Part shown: in pieces, positions 7,512-14,780 of the stretch | Position numbering within the stretch: position 1 is the first letter of the stretch | How the letters are laid out: each line of letters opens with the position of its first letter | Assembly (NCBI GenBank): GCA_035689185.1 | Contig: DASSLY010000049.1 | Span: 1-38,122, forward strand | DNA: 38,122 bases | Source of the DNA: DASSLY01 sp035689185 | Lineage (GTDB): Bacteria; Actinomycetota; Actinomycetes; Actinomycetales; Dermatophilaceae | Direction: 5' to 3' | Notes under the pieces: generated by a model | Seen by the model: the letters and a program-made list of their open reading frames with translations, nothing else | What the model was told of the DNA's origin: nothing | Databases searched by the model: none | Translations under genes and position numbers: made by a program

Positions 7512-8597
7512 ATGTTCGAGTCCGTGCAACCCCTGCTGGACGAGCACGCGGCGGTTGAGCGTGCGCTGGCCGAGCCCGAGGCGCACGCCGGCGGCGCGGA
7601 CGCCGCCCGGTTGCGCACCCTGACCAAGCGGTATGCCGCGCTGGGACCGGTGGTCGCCGCATACCGGGCGTGGCTGCGGGCGTCCGGCGACCTGGACGCG
7701 GCGCGCGAGCTGGCCACGCAGGACCGGGGGTTCGCCGAGGAGCTCCCCGAGCTCGAGGCCGCCGCCGCCGCCGCGAGGGAGCACCTGCGGCTGCTGCTCG
7801 TCCCGCGAGACCCCGACGACGACCGGGACGTGATCCTGGAGGTCAAGGCGGGGGAGGGCGGGGAGGAGTCGGCGCTGTTCGCCGGCGACCTGCTGCGGAT
7901 GTACCTGCGCTATGCCGAGCGCCGCGGCTGGAAGACCGAGCTGCTCGACGCGACCGAGTCCGACCTGGGCGGGTACAAGGACGCCCGGCTGGCCGTGAAG
8001 GCGCCCGGCGCGGTGCCGCCTGGGGACGCCCCGTGGGCCCGGCTGAAGTACGAGGGCGGGGTGCACCGGGTGCAGCGCGTGCCGGTCACCGAGAGCCAGG
8101 GGCGGATCCACACCTCGGCTGCCGGAGTGCTGGTGATGCCCGAGGTGGACGACCCGGCCGAGATCGAGATCGGCCCGAACGACCTACGGGTCGACGTCTA
8201 CCGCTCGTCCGGTCCCGGCGGCCAGTCCGTGAACACCACCGACTCCGCGGTGCGGATCACCCACCTGCCCACCGGCATCGTCGTGTCCTGCCAGAACGAG
8301 AAGTCCCAGCTGCAGAACAAGGAGTCCGCGCTGCGGGTGCTGCGCGCCCGGCTGTTGCAGGCGCAACGGGACGAGGCGGCCGCGACGGCCTCGCAACAGC
8401 GGCGCTCGCAGGTCCGGACGGTGGACCGGTCCGAGCGCATCCGCACCTACAACTACCCGGAGAACCGGATCGCCGACCACCGCACCGGGTTCAAGGCCTA
8501 CAACCTGGACACCGTGCTCGACGGCGAGCTGGACCCCGTGGTGCAGTCCGCGGTGGAGGCCGACCAGGCGGCCCAGCTCGCGTCCCCGGCGACATGA
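7512..8597 (+). CDS. prfA: Peptide chain release factor 1
   Basis: This 361-aa release factor reads UAA and UAG and triggers peptidyl-tRNA hydrolysis. The codon-reading tripeptide PVT sits in HRVQRVPVTESQGRIHTS. The catalytic GGQ is at residues 236-238 in SGPGGQSVNTTDSAV. ATG 7512 is chosen because AAGGAGG (7500-7506) lies 5 nt upstream; the in-frame GTG at 7506 would overlap that SD. The stop overlaps the ATG of prmC (ATGA), as expected for the enzyme that modifies this GGQ. Confidence 0.97.
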   Translation: MFESVQPLLDEHAAVERALAEPEAHAGGADAARLRTLTKRYAALGPVVAAYRAWLRASGDLDAARELATQDRGFAEELPELEAAAAAAREHLRLLLVPRDPDDDRDVILEVKAGEGGEESALFAGDLLRMYLRYAERRGWKTELLDATESDLGGYKDARLAVKAPGAVPPGDAPWARLKYEGGVHRVQRVPVTESQGRIHTSAAGVLVMPEVDDPAEIEIGPNDLRVDVYRSSGPGGQSVNTTDSAVRITHLPTGIVVSCQNEKSQLQNKESALRVLRARLLQAQRDEAAATASQQRRSQVRTVDRSERIRTYNYPENRIADHRTGFKAYNLDTVLDGELDPVVQSAVEADQAAQLASPAT

Positions 8598-9439
8598 GGC
8601 TGGCCGCCGCGGTCCGCGCGGCGACCGCGCGGCTGGCGGCGGTGGGTGTCGGGTCGCCGGAGGCGGATGCGGTCGCGCTGGCCGGGCACCTGCTCGGCGT
8701 CGGGCCGGGCCAGGTGCGGCGGCTGTCGGCACTGGGTGCCGACGCTCCGCCGGGGTATGCCGAGCTGGTCGCCGAGCGGGCGGGCCGGGTTCCGCTGCAG
8801 CACCTGACCGGACGGGCATACTTCCGCCGACTGACCCTGTCGGTCGGTCCCGGCGTGTTCCTGCCGCGGCCGGAGACCGAACTGCTGGCCGGCTTCGGAG
8901 CGACCTGGGCTGCCGCTCTGGCCGCGCCGGTGGTGGTCGACCTGTGCACGGGGTCCGGGGCCGTCGCGCTCTCGGTCGCGGACGAGGTGCCGGCTGCCCA
9001 GGTGTACGGGGTCGAGCTGGCCGAGCAGGCCTACGCCTGGGCGGTGCGCAACCGGGACCTGCTGGGACTGCCGGTGACACTGGTCCAGGCGGACGCCACC
9101 CAGCCCGTGCTGACGGACTTGGCCGGGGTCGTGGACGTGGTGCTCGCCAACCCCCCGTACGTCCCGCCTGGCATGGAGCCGCTCGACCCCGAGGTCCGCG
9201 ACCACGACCCGGCGGAGGCGCTGTTCGGCGGCGGCGCCGACGGGCTCGGCATCCCGCTGCGGGTTGCGCGGACCGCGGCGGGGCTGCTGCGGGCCGGCGG
9301 CTGGTTCGCCATGGAGCACGCCGACGTCCAGGGGGACGCGGTCGTCACCGCGCTGGCTCGGGCCGGGTGCTGGGCCGATGTGCACGACCACGTCGACCTG
9401 AACGGCCGTCCCCGCTGCGTGACCGCCCGCCGCGCCTGA
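8594..9439 (+). CDS. prmC: Release factor glutamine N5-methyltransferase
   Basis: This 281-aa SAM-dependent enzyme methylates the Gln of the GGQ loop in release factors. SAM-binding motif I is VVDLCTGSGAVALSVA, and the catalytic NPPY is at 186-189. The N-terminal helical domain that contacts the release factor is present (LQHLTGRAYFR, then LPRPETELL). Translation is coupled to prfA by ATGA. It ends 22 nt from the stop of the convergent pentapeptide gene; in most actinobacteria sua5 would follow directly. Confidence 0.96.
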   Translation: MRLAAAVRAATARLAAVGVGSPEADAVALAGHLLGVGPGQVRRLSALGADAPPGYAELVAERAGRVPLQHLTGRAYFRRLTLSVGPGVFLPRPETELLAGFGATWAAALAAPVVVDLCTGSGAVALSVADEVPAAQVYGVELAEQAYAWAVRNRDLLGLPVTLVQADATQPVLTDLAGVVDVVLANPPYVPPGMEPLDPEVRDHDPAEALFGGGADGLGIPLRVARTAAGLLRAGGWFAMEHADVQGDAVVTALARAGCWADVHDHVDLNGRPRCVTARRA

Positions 9440-9461
9440 GCCTGGCGCCACGGCTGCCCTC

Positions 9462-10103
9462 CTAACGGGCGAGGACGACGGCGCCGGTGAGGTCCTCGAC
9501 GATCCGCTGCGCCTGCTCCGGGGAGATCGTCGCCCCGCGCAGGGCCCGCACCCGGTCCATCCCGGTGGGCCCGTCCATCGGGCCCAGGTCCGCGCCCCGC
9601 AGGTCGGCTCCGTCCAGCCGGGCGTCGAACAGGTCCGCCTGGTGCAGCACCGAACCGGCCAGGTCCGACCCGCGCAGGTCCGCACCCCGCAACACCGCCT
9701 CGGTCAGCCGCAGGCCGGTCAGCCGAGCCTGGGCCAGGACCGCGCCGGTGAGGTCGGCGGCATACAGGTTGCACGAGGTGAGCGTGAAGCCGAGCCCGCG
9801 GGTGCGGCTCAGGTCGGCGGCCATCAGCCGGCACCCGGTGAAGGCCGCGCCGGTCATCAGGGCGCCGCGGAAGGCGGCCTCGGCGGCGTCGACGTCCTCC
9901 CACCGCGACTCGGACAGGTCGGCGTCGACGAAGGCGGCTCCGCGGGCCGAGCCGCCCCGCACCACCGCACCGTCCAGGCTCGCCCCGGTCAGCACCGCGC
10001 CGTCGAGCACGCAGCCGACCAGCTCCCGGCCGCCGAGGTCGACCCCCCGCAGCGACCGGCCGGACAGGTCGAGGCCCTGGACCGGCCCGCTGACGGGGAG
10101 CAT
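9462..10103 (-). CDS. Pentapeptide-repeat protein
   Basis: This 213-aa protein is built almost wholly of A(D/N)LXX-type pentapeptides, for example LRGVDLGGREL, AVLRGADLRGSDL and ARLDGADLRGADL. These fold into a right-handed quadrilateral beta helix. Some members (MfpA, Qnr) mimic DNA and inhibit gyrase; most have no known function. A short non-repeat tail (RVRALRGATISPEQAQRIVEDL) closes it; this tail form is common in actinobacterial members. The ATG at 10103 gives MLPVSGPVQGLDLSG and lies 6 nt after CAGGAT on the minus strand, so it may be leaderless. It lies between prmC and sua5 on the opposite strand. Confidence 0.85.
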   Translation of the reverse strand: MLPVSGPVQGLDLSGRSLRGVDLGGRELVGCVLDGAVLTGASLDGAVVRGGSARGAAFVDADLSESRWEDVDAAEAAFRGALMTGAAFTGCRLMAADLSRTRGLGFTLTSCNLYAADLTGAVLAQARLTGLRLTEAVLRGADLRGSDLAGSVLHQADLFDARLDGADLRGADLGPMDGPTGMDRVRALRGATISPEQAQRIVEDLTGAVVLAR

Positions 10104-10145
10104 CCCGCGATCCTGACACGGCCCTGCGCAGGGCACACTGTCCGC
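10104..10145. promoter_or_regulatory. Divergent promoters with 14-bp palindrome
   Basis: This 42-bp gap separates the divergent starts of the pentapeptide gene and sua5. It contains a perfect 14-bp palindrome, GCCCTGCGCAGGGC (10121-10134). On the plus strand CACACT (10134-10139) lies 6 nt before the sua5 GTG. On the minus strand CAGGAT (complement of 10110-10115) lies 6 nt before the pentapeptide ATG. Both genes could therefore be leaderless, and a protein on the palindrome would cover both promoters. Confidence 0.5.
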
Positions 10146-10862
10146 GTGAGCCCCGTCTACGACTGCACGACGCCGGAGGGTATGGACGAGGGAGTTGCCG
10201 CGGCGGCGGAGGCCGTCCGCGGTGGCGAAGTGGTCGTGCTGCCGACGGACACGGTGTACGGCGTGGGCGCGGACGCCTTCAACCCCGAGGCCGTGCTCGC
10301 GGCGCTGCGGGCAAAGGGCCGCGGGCTGGAGATGCCGCCGCCGGTGCTGGTCCCCAACGTCCGCACCGTCGACGGCCTGGCCACCCACGTGCCCGACTAC
10401 GCCCGGGCGCTGATCGAGGCGTTCTGGCCCGGGCCCCTCACCCTGGTCCTGCGCGCCCAGACGTCGCTGCAGTGGGACCTGGGCGAGACCAACGGCACCG
10501 TCGCGCTGCGGATGCCCAGCCAGGAGACCGCCCTCGCGCTGCTGGCGGAGGTCGGGCCGATGGCGGTCACCAGCGCGAACCAGCACGGCAGGCCGAACGC
10601 GACCACGGTCACCGAGGCGGCGATGGACCTGGGCGCGGCCGTCAGCGTCTACCTCGACGCCGGTCCGACCGCGGGGGGCCAGGCTTCGACCATCCTGGAC
10701 TGCACCACCGACAGCCCGGTGCTGCTGCGCCACGGGGCGCTGCCGGTCGAGGAGATCGAGCGCGTCCTCGGCGAGGTGCCGCTGCGGACCAACTGGCAGC
10801 CGCCGAGGCCGGAGGAGCCCGAGCCCCACGAGGCCGACGAGACCGGGCCGCCGGCCGACTGA
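10146..10862 (+). CDS. tsaC: L-threonylcarbamoyladenylate synthase (Sua5/YrdC family)
   Basis: This 238-aa enzyme makes threonylcarbamoyl-AMP from threonine, bicarbonate and ATP, the first step of tRNA t6A37 modification. YrdC-fold landmarks: LPTDTVYGVGADAF (residues 32-45), a basic KGR (57-59) in the nucleotide loop, WPGPLTLVL, and TSANQHG. The acidic, Pro-rich C-terminus (EEPEPHEADETGPPAD) is too short to be a full Sua5 domain, so TsaC-like is the better label. The GTG at 10146 gives the family N-terminus; no SD is present and a -10-like hexamer lies 6 nt upstream. Confidence 0.92.
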   Translation: MSPVYDCTTPEGMDEGVAAAAEAVRGGEVVVLPTDTVYGVGADAFNPEAVLAALRAKGRGLEMPPPVLVPNVRTVDGLATHVPDYARALIEAFWPGPLTLVLRAQTSLQWDLGETNGTVALRMPSQETALALLAEVGPMAVTSANQHGRPNATTVTEAAMDLGAAVSVYLDAGPTAGGQASTILDCTTDSPVLLRHGALPVEEIERVLGEVPLRTNWQPPRPEEPEPHEADETGPPAD

Positions 10863-10974
10863 GTCGCGCGCAGCCGGCCGAGCGCCGTGGTGCCTTGGAG
10901 CGCGCGCGGCGACCGAGCCGGTGGCGCGGGGTGCGCGGCTGCGAGCCAGCCGGGCGGCATACCGCGTCGGGTCC

Positions 10975-10980
10975 TAGCCT
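10975..10980 (+). promoter_or_regulatory. -10 element of wecA (leaderless)
   Basis: TAGCCT lies 7 nt before the GTG at 10988, which would place the transcription start on or next to the start codon. No SD precedes that GTG. No convincing -35 was seen. Confidence 0.5.
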
Positions 10981-10987
10981 GGCGCGT

Positions 10988-12088
10988 GTGAAGGAGTACC
11001 TGCTGGTCCTCGTCGTGGCGGCCGCCATGACGTATGCCGCGACGCCGTTCGTCCGGTGGCTGGCGGTGAAGACCCGGGCGTACACCCCGGTACGGGAGCG
11101 CGACGTGCACGCGGTCCCGACCCCCCGCCTCGGTGGGGTGGCGATGCTGGTGGGCTTCGCGTCGGCGATGGCCGTGGCCGGGCAGCTGCCTTACCTGTCC
11201 CAGCTGTTCCTCACCGGTGAGCTGCGCGGGGTGCTCGTCGCGGCGACCATCGTCTGCCTGTTGGGGGCGCTGGACGACATGCGCGACCTGGACTGGCTGA
11301 CCAAGCTGGCCGGTCAGATCCTGGCCGCCGGGATCATGGCGTTCCAGGGGGTGCAGCTGCTGTCGCTGCCGCTGTTCGGGGTGACGGTGCTCCCGACCCC
11401 GGTCCTGGTCACGATGACCATCCTCATCGTGCTGGTCTCGACGAACGCGGTGAACTTCATCGACGGCCTGGACGGGTTGGCGGCGGGCGTGGTCGGCATC
11501 TCCGCGCTGGCGTTCTTCGGTTACGCCTACCTCATCTCGCGCACCTTCGACCCGCCGAACGTGTTCTCGACCGCGACCTTCATCACCGCCGCGCTGGTCG
11601 GCTGTTGCGCCGGGTTCCTGCCGCACAACTTCTACCCGGCGCGGCTGTTCATGGGCGATGCCGGGTCGCTGCTACTGGGCCTGCTGTTGGCCGCGGCGAC
11701 GATCTCGATGACCGGGTCGATCGACCCCGACGTCTCTGTGAGCGGCAACCCCTCCATCGCCATCTACCTGCCGATCGTGCTTCCGCTGGCGGTGATGGTG
11801 CTGCCGGTGCTCGACATGTCGCTGGCGGTCGTGCGCCGGACCCGTGCCGGTCGCCGGCCCTGGCACCCGGACGCGCAGCACCTGCACCACCGGATGCTGC
11901 AGATCGGGCACGGCCACCGCCGCGCGGTGCTGCTGCTGTACCTGTGGGCCGCGCTGGTCTCGATGGGCGCGGTGTCCTTCGCCTATGTCGACGGCTGGCT
12001 GCCGTTCGTGGCCATTGCCGTGATCGCGCTCGGTGCCCTGGCGCTGACCGTCGGCCTGCCCCGCTGGAAGCCCGGGGTTCGCTTGTGA
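10988..12088 (+). CDS. wecA: Undecaprenyl-phosphate sugar-1-phosphate transferase (WecA/Rfe family)
   Basis: This 366-aa polytopic membrane enzyme moves GlcNAc-1-phosphate (or a related sugar phosphate) from its UDP form to a polyprenyl phosphate and so starts a cell-envelope glycan. About ten hydrophobic segments are visible. Active-site landmarks: DDMRD (96-100), NAVNFIDGLDGLAAG (153-167), FMGDAGSL (222-229; D224) and the HxxxxHxHH sugar-recognition motif (H293, H298, H300, H301). In mycobacteria the same position before the ATP synthase genes is held by rfe, which starts arabinogalactan. The stop codon lies inside the CRP-like palindrome. Confidence 0.92.
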   Translation: MKEYLLVLVVAAAMTYAATPFVRWLAVKTRAYTPVRERDVHAVPTPRLGGVAMLVGFASAMAVAGQLPYLSQLFLTGELRGVLVAATIVCLLGALDDMRDLDWLTKLAGQILAAGIMAFQGVQLLSLPLFGVTVLPTPVLVTMTILIVLVSTNAVNFIDGLDGLAAGVVGISALAFFGYAYLISRTFDPPNVFSTATFITAALVGCCAGFLPHNFYPARLFMGDAGSLLLGLLLAAATISMTGSIDPDVSVSGNPSIAIYLPIVLPLAVMVLPVLDMSLAVVRRTRAGRRPWHPDAQHLHHRMLQIGHGHRRAVLLLYLWAALVSMGAVSFAYVDGWLPFVAIAVIALGALALTVGLPRWKPGVRL

Positions 12089-12102
12089 TAACTTTCACAA
12101 GC
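12081..12102. promoter_or_regulatory. CRP/GlxR-type operator upstream of the ATP synthase cluster
   Basis: A perfect inverted repeat with 8-bp arms (GCTTGTGA, 6-nt spacer TAACTT, TCACAAGC) contains exactly TGTGA-N6-TCACA, the consensus of cAMP-receptor-type regulators (CRP in mycobacteria, GlxR in corynebacteria). It is centred about 40 bp before the ATG at 12132. The spacer TAACTT could itself be a -10 hexamer, which would make the site a repressor site. If transcription starts near 12132, the site would be at the class II activator position. The sequence does not decide between these. Confidence 0.7.
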
Positions 12103-12131
12103 AGCCGAGGCCACCAGCGACGGGACCCCAG

Positions 12132-12593
12132 ATGACGACGAAGTCAGCAACGCCGCCTTCGGGGGGCGCCCCGTTCGCGGCGATGCTGCGCGGCGCGCTG
12201 CTGCCCACCCTGGTCCTGGACGGCGTCGTCGTGCTCGCAGCGCTGCTGCTCGGCGGGGGGCGGGCGGGGCTGGCTGCCGCGCTGGCCGTCATCGTGGTCA
12301 CCGCCTTCTTCGCCGCCGGGCTGTCGGTGATGGCCCGGCTGGCCGGGGGCAGTCCGGTCGCCTTCCTGGCCGCAGCCCTGGCGGTCTACCTGGGCCAGAT
12401 CCTCTTCCTGGGCGTGGTCATCATCGCCTTGGCCCGCGCCGACTGGCTGGACGGCACCGCCTTCGCGCTCGCCGCTCTCGCGGTCGCGCTCGGCTGGCAG
12501 GCCTTTCAGCTGCTCGCCTTCGCCCGGATGCGCAAGCCGGTGTATGACCTGTCCGCCGCCGACACTGCTGATGCGGGTGCCGAACGTGCGTGA
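12132..12593 (+). CDS. atpI: AtpI-like membrane protein (ATP synthase assembly)
   Basis: This 153-aa protein has four hydrophobic segments, at about residues 21-41, 46-66, 76-100 and 109-130, and short polar ends. Size, topology and position before atpB match the ATP-synthase-I (UncI) family, thought to help c-ring assembly and possibly Mg2+ uptake. The mycobacterial counterpart by position is Rv1303. Sequence similarity in this family is low, so the name rests largely on context. No good SD precedes the ATG at 12132. Confidence 0.7.
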   Translation: MTTKSATPPSGGAPFAAMLRGALLPTLVLDGVVVLAALLLGGGRAGLAAALAVIVVTAFFAAGLSVMARLAGGSPVAFLAAALAVYLGQILFLGVVIIALARADWLDGTAFALAALAVALGWQAFQLLAFARMRKPVYDLSAADTADAGAERA

Positions 12594-12614
12594 CAAGGTG
12601 AGCGTGGGGCAGCC

Positions 12615-12899
12615 ATGAGCGACCGGCCACCGCGTCGCTTCGCGCCGCGGACCCCGCCCGGCCCACCGGCCGCGGGGTCCGGGCAGGAGTCCCCCGCCGG
12701 CCCGGACCGGGTGGCGAAACGGGAGACCGTGGCGATGTACGACGCCCTGGCGTACGTGCTTGCGGGACCCCTGACGTTCGGCGCGATCGGCTGGGCCATC
12801 GACGCCCTGGCGGACACCGCCGTGTTCCTCCCGCTCGGCATTCTGGGCGGCATGGCGCTGTCGCTGTACTACGTGTGGTTCAGGTACGGTACGCAGTGA
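12615..12899 (+). CDS. atpZ: AtpZ/AtpI-type small membrane protein
   Basis: This 94-aa protein has a Pro- and Arg-rich cytoplasmic N-terminus (1-40) and two hydrophobic segments, roughly 46-64 and 69-88, ending in YYVWFRYG. This is the shape of the F0F1-ATPase gene 1/AtpZ family found just before atpB, in which two-helix proteins act with AtpI in ion handling or rotor assembly. The ATG at 12615 is 22 nt after the atpI stop; an SD is weak. There is 111 nt to atpB. Confidence 0.7.
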   Translation: MSDRPPRRFAPRTPPGPPAAGSGQESPAGPDRVAKRETVAMYDALAYVLAGPLTFGAIGWAIDALADTAVFLPLGILGGMALSLYYVWFRYGTQ

Positions 12900-13010
12900 C
12901 TTTCGCCGGGGAGAGCCAGGCGGGCCGGCGGCCCGGGCCGCGATGGAGCCTCCGATGTCCCCAGCACAGCGATCCGCGCCGACCCGCACGCCGACCGACG
13001 AGGAGATGTC

Positions 13011-13823
13011 GTGAGCCTGACCGCCCCGCGCTCGGGACTGGTGAGCCTTCCGGCGGCGGGCGGCGAGAGCTTCACCCCGCCGACCACGGCCGACTTCTAC
13101 CAGCCACTCATCGGCGACGGTCCCTGGGCCATCACCCGGGCCTGCATCGTGGCCCTGCTGTCCGTGGCGCTGATCGGGTGGCTGCTGGTCGCGGGCACCC
13201 GCAAGGCGGCTGTCGTCCCCGGCCGGGGCCAGTGGTACGTCGAGGCCGGGTACAACTTCGTCCGCAACACGATCGCCCGCGACAACATCGGCAGCCACGA
13301 CTTCATGCGGTTCGTGCCGCTGCTGTTTACCTTCTTCTGCCTCATCCTGGTGAACAACCTGTTCGGCATCATCCCGCCGGTGCAGTTCCCCACGATGAGC
13401 CGGATCGGGTTCCCGATCGCGCTGACGATCGTGGTCTACGTGATCTACCACTACCTCGGGATCAAGAAGCACGGCGTCGCCGGCTACTTCAAGAGCCTGG
13501 TCCCGGCCGGACTCCCCAAGGCGATCGTCCCCTACATCTTCCTGCTGGAGTTCATCACCTTCTTCGTCACGCGCCCGCTCACGCTGGCCCTGCGACTTTT
13601 CGGCAACATGTTCGCCGGCCACATGCTGCTGCTGCTGTTCATCCTTGGCGGGGAGTACATGCTGATCAACGGCGGCATCGGGCTCAAGGTCGCCGGGGTG
13701 GGGTCCTTCGTGATGGCCTTCGTGCTGACCCTGTTCGAGGCGCTGGTGGAGTTCCTCCAGGCCTACATCTTCACCCTGCTGGCGGCCTCCTACATCGCCG
13801 GCGCCCTGGCCGAGGAACACTGA
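13011..13823 (+). CDS. atpB: ATP synthase Fo subunit a
   Basis: This 270-aa polytopic subunit forms the two half-channels for protons at the c-ring. The essential arginine is R195 in LALRLFGNMFAGHML (E. coli R210). Also seen are FCLILVNNLFGIIPP and the C-terminal FVLTLFEALVEFLQAYIFTLLAASYI. GTG 13011 is preceded by GAGGAG at a 5-nt gap. The stop lies in the first copy of an 18-bp tandem repeat that runs towards atpE. Confidence 0.97.
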   Translation: MSLTAPRSGLVSLPAAGGESFTPPTTADFYQPLIGDGPWAITRACIVALLSVALIGWLLVAGTRKAAVVPGRGQWYVEAGYNFVRNTIARDNIGSHDFMRFVPLLFTFFCLILVNNLFGIIPPVQFPTMSRIGFPIALTIVVYVIYHYLGIKKHGVAGYFKSLVPAGLPKAIVPYIFLLEFITFFVTRPLTLALRLFGNMFAGHMLLLLFILGGEYMLINGGIGLKVAGVGSFVMAFVLTLFEALVEFLQAYIFTLLAASYIAGALAEEH

Positions 13824-13870
13824 GGACCTGACGAGCACTGAGGACCTGACGAGAAACTGAGGACACCGAG
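13818..13870 (+). repeat. 18-bp tandem repeat between atpB and atpE
   Basis: CACTGAGGACCTGACGAG occurs at 13818-13835 and 13836-13853, followed by a decayed third copy (13854-13870). The first copy includes the atpB His codon and TGA, so the unit appears to be a duplication of the atpB 3' end. The rest of the 102-nt gap is C/A-rich and poor in G (13871-13925), with GAAAGAGGAA before atpE, as expected for an unstructured leader that favours high c-subunit translation. Confidence 0.85.
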
Positions 13871-13925
13871 CACACCCGCAACACCCGACGAGCACCACCA
13901 CAACCGCGAAAGAGGAACTCACGTC

Positions 13926-14135
13926 ATGACCGGTAACATCGCGATCCTGGGCTACGGTCTTTCCGCCATCGGCCCGGGTGTCGGTATCGGCCTGATCTTC
14001 GCTGCCTACATCAACGGCGTGGCCCGGCAGCCGGAGGCCCGGGGCATGCTGCAGGGCATCGCGATCCTGGGCTTCGCGCTCGCGGAGGCGCTGGCCATCT
14101 TCGGGCTGGTGCTCGCCTTCGTCTTCCGCGCCTAA
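13926..14135 (+). CDS. atpE: ATP synthase Fo subunit c
   Basis: This 69-aa two-helix proteolipid forms the rotor ring. Helix 1 has the GxGxGxG packing motif (G16, G18, G20, G22), the loop is ARQPEA, and the proton-carrying carboxylate is E54 in GFALAEALAIFG. The polar Na+-ligand pattern is not visible, so proton coupling is expected. ATG 13926 follows GAAAGAGGAA. Helix 2 is the binding region of bedaquiline-type inhibitors in mycobacteria. Confidence 0.97.
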   Translation: MTGNIAILGYGLSAIGPGVGIGLIFAAYINGVARQPEARGMLQGIAILGFALAEALAIFGLVLAFVFRA

Positions 14136-14183
14136 GCGCCGGCCAATGCGACCACAGTCCCGCCCTAGGCCCTAGGAGAACCC

Positions 14184-14780
14184 GTGCACGTCATCACCGG
14201 AGTGGTCCTCGCCGCCGCGGCGGAAGGCGGCGAGGGCGCCAAGCTGCCGATCCTGCCGCACAACGCCGAGCTCATCTTCGGCGTCGTCGCGTTCGCCATC
14301 CTCTACGTCATCGTCTCGCGACGGGTCGTCCCGGCGCTGGAGAAGGCCTATGCCGAGCGCACCGCGGCGATCGAGGGCGGGATGAACAAGGCCGAGGATG
14401 CCCAGCGCGAGGCGCAGGCGACGCTGGAGCAGTACCGCGCCCAGCTCGCCGACGCGCGAACCGAGGCGAACCGGCTGCGCGAGGAGGCCCGCGAGCAGGG
14501 CGCCGCGATCGTGGCCGAGATGCGTACCCACGCCCAGACCGAGGCGGCGCGGATCACCGAGGCTGCGCACAAGCAGATCGAGGCGGAGCGTCAGCAGGCC
14601 CTGGTGTCTCTTCGCTCGGAGGTGGGTCGGCTGTCCACCGACCTGGCCAGCAGGATCGTCGGGGAGTCCCTGCACGAGGAGACGCGGCAGAAGGGCATCG
14701 TCGACCGGTTCCTCGCCGAGCTCGAGTCCGGTGACATCCGACCTCAGCAGGTCGGCGCCGGCACCGCCCGGGACAGCTGA
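14184..14780 (+). CDS. atpF: ATP synthase Fo subunit b
   Basis: This 198-aa subunit forms the peripheral stalk. One membrane helix is at about 28-45 (AELIFGVVAFAILYVIVS), followed by a long charged coiled coil to about 175. GTG 14184 is preceded by AGGAGAA. Two CCTAGG words lie just upstream (14164-14169 and 14171-14176). The TGA overlaps the ATG of atpH (TGATG). Unlike mycobacteria, b and delta are separate genes here. Confidence 0.95.
   Translation: MHVITGVVLAAAAEGGEGAKLPILPHNAELIFGVVAFAILYVIVSRRVVPALEKAYAERTAAIEGGMNKAEDAQREAQATLEQYRAQLADARTEANRLREEAREQGAAIVAEMRTHAQTEAARITEAAHKQIEAERQQALVSLRSEVGRLSTDLASRIVGESLHEETRQKGIVDRFLAELESGDIRPQQVGAGTARDS

Noticed and set aside
9642..10145. Long upstream extension of the sua5 reading frame (and similar long opposite-frame ORFs across the window)
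   Set aside because: These frames are open because of high G+C third positions. They are antisense to recognised proteins, show low-complexity Arg/Pro/Ala translations and match no family.
14164..14176. Paired CCTAGG words before atpF as an operator
   Set aside because: Two 6-bp palindromes with a 1-bp gap next to an SD are not enough to support a site.
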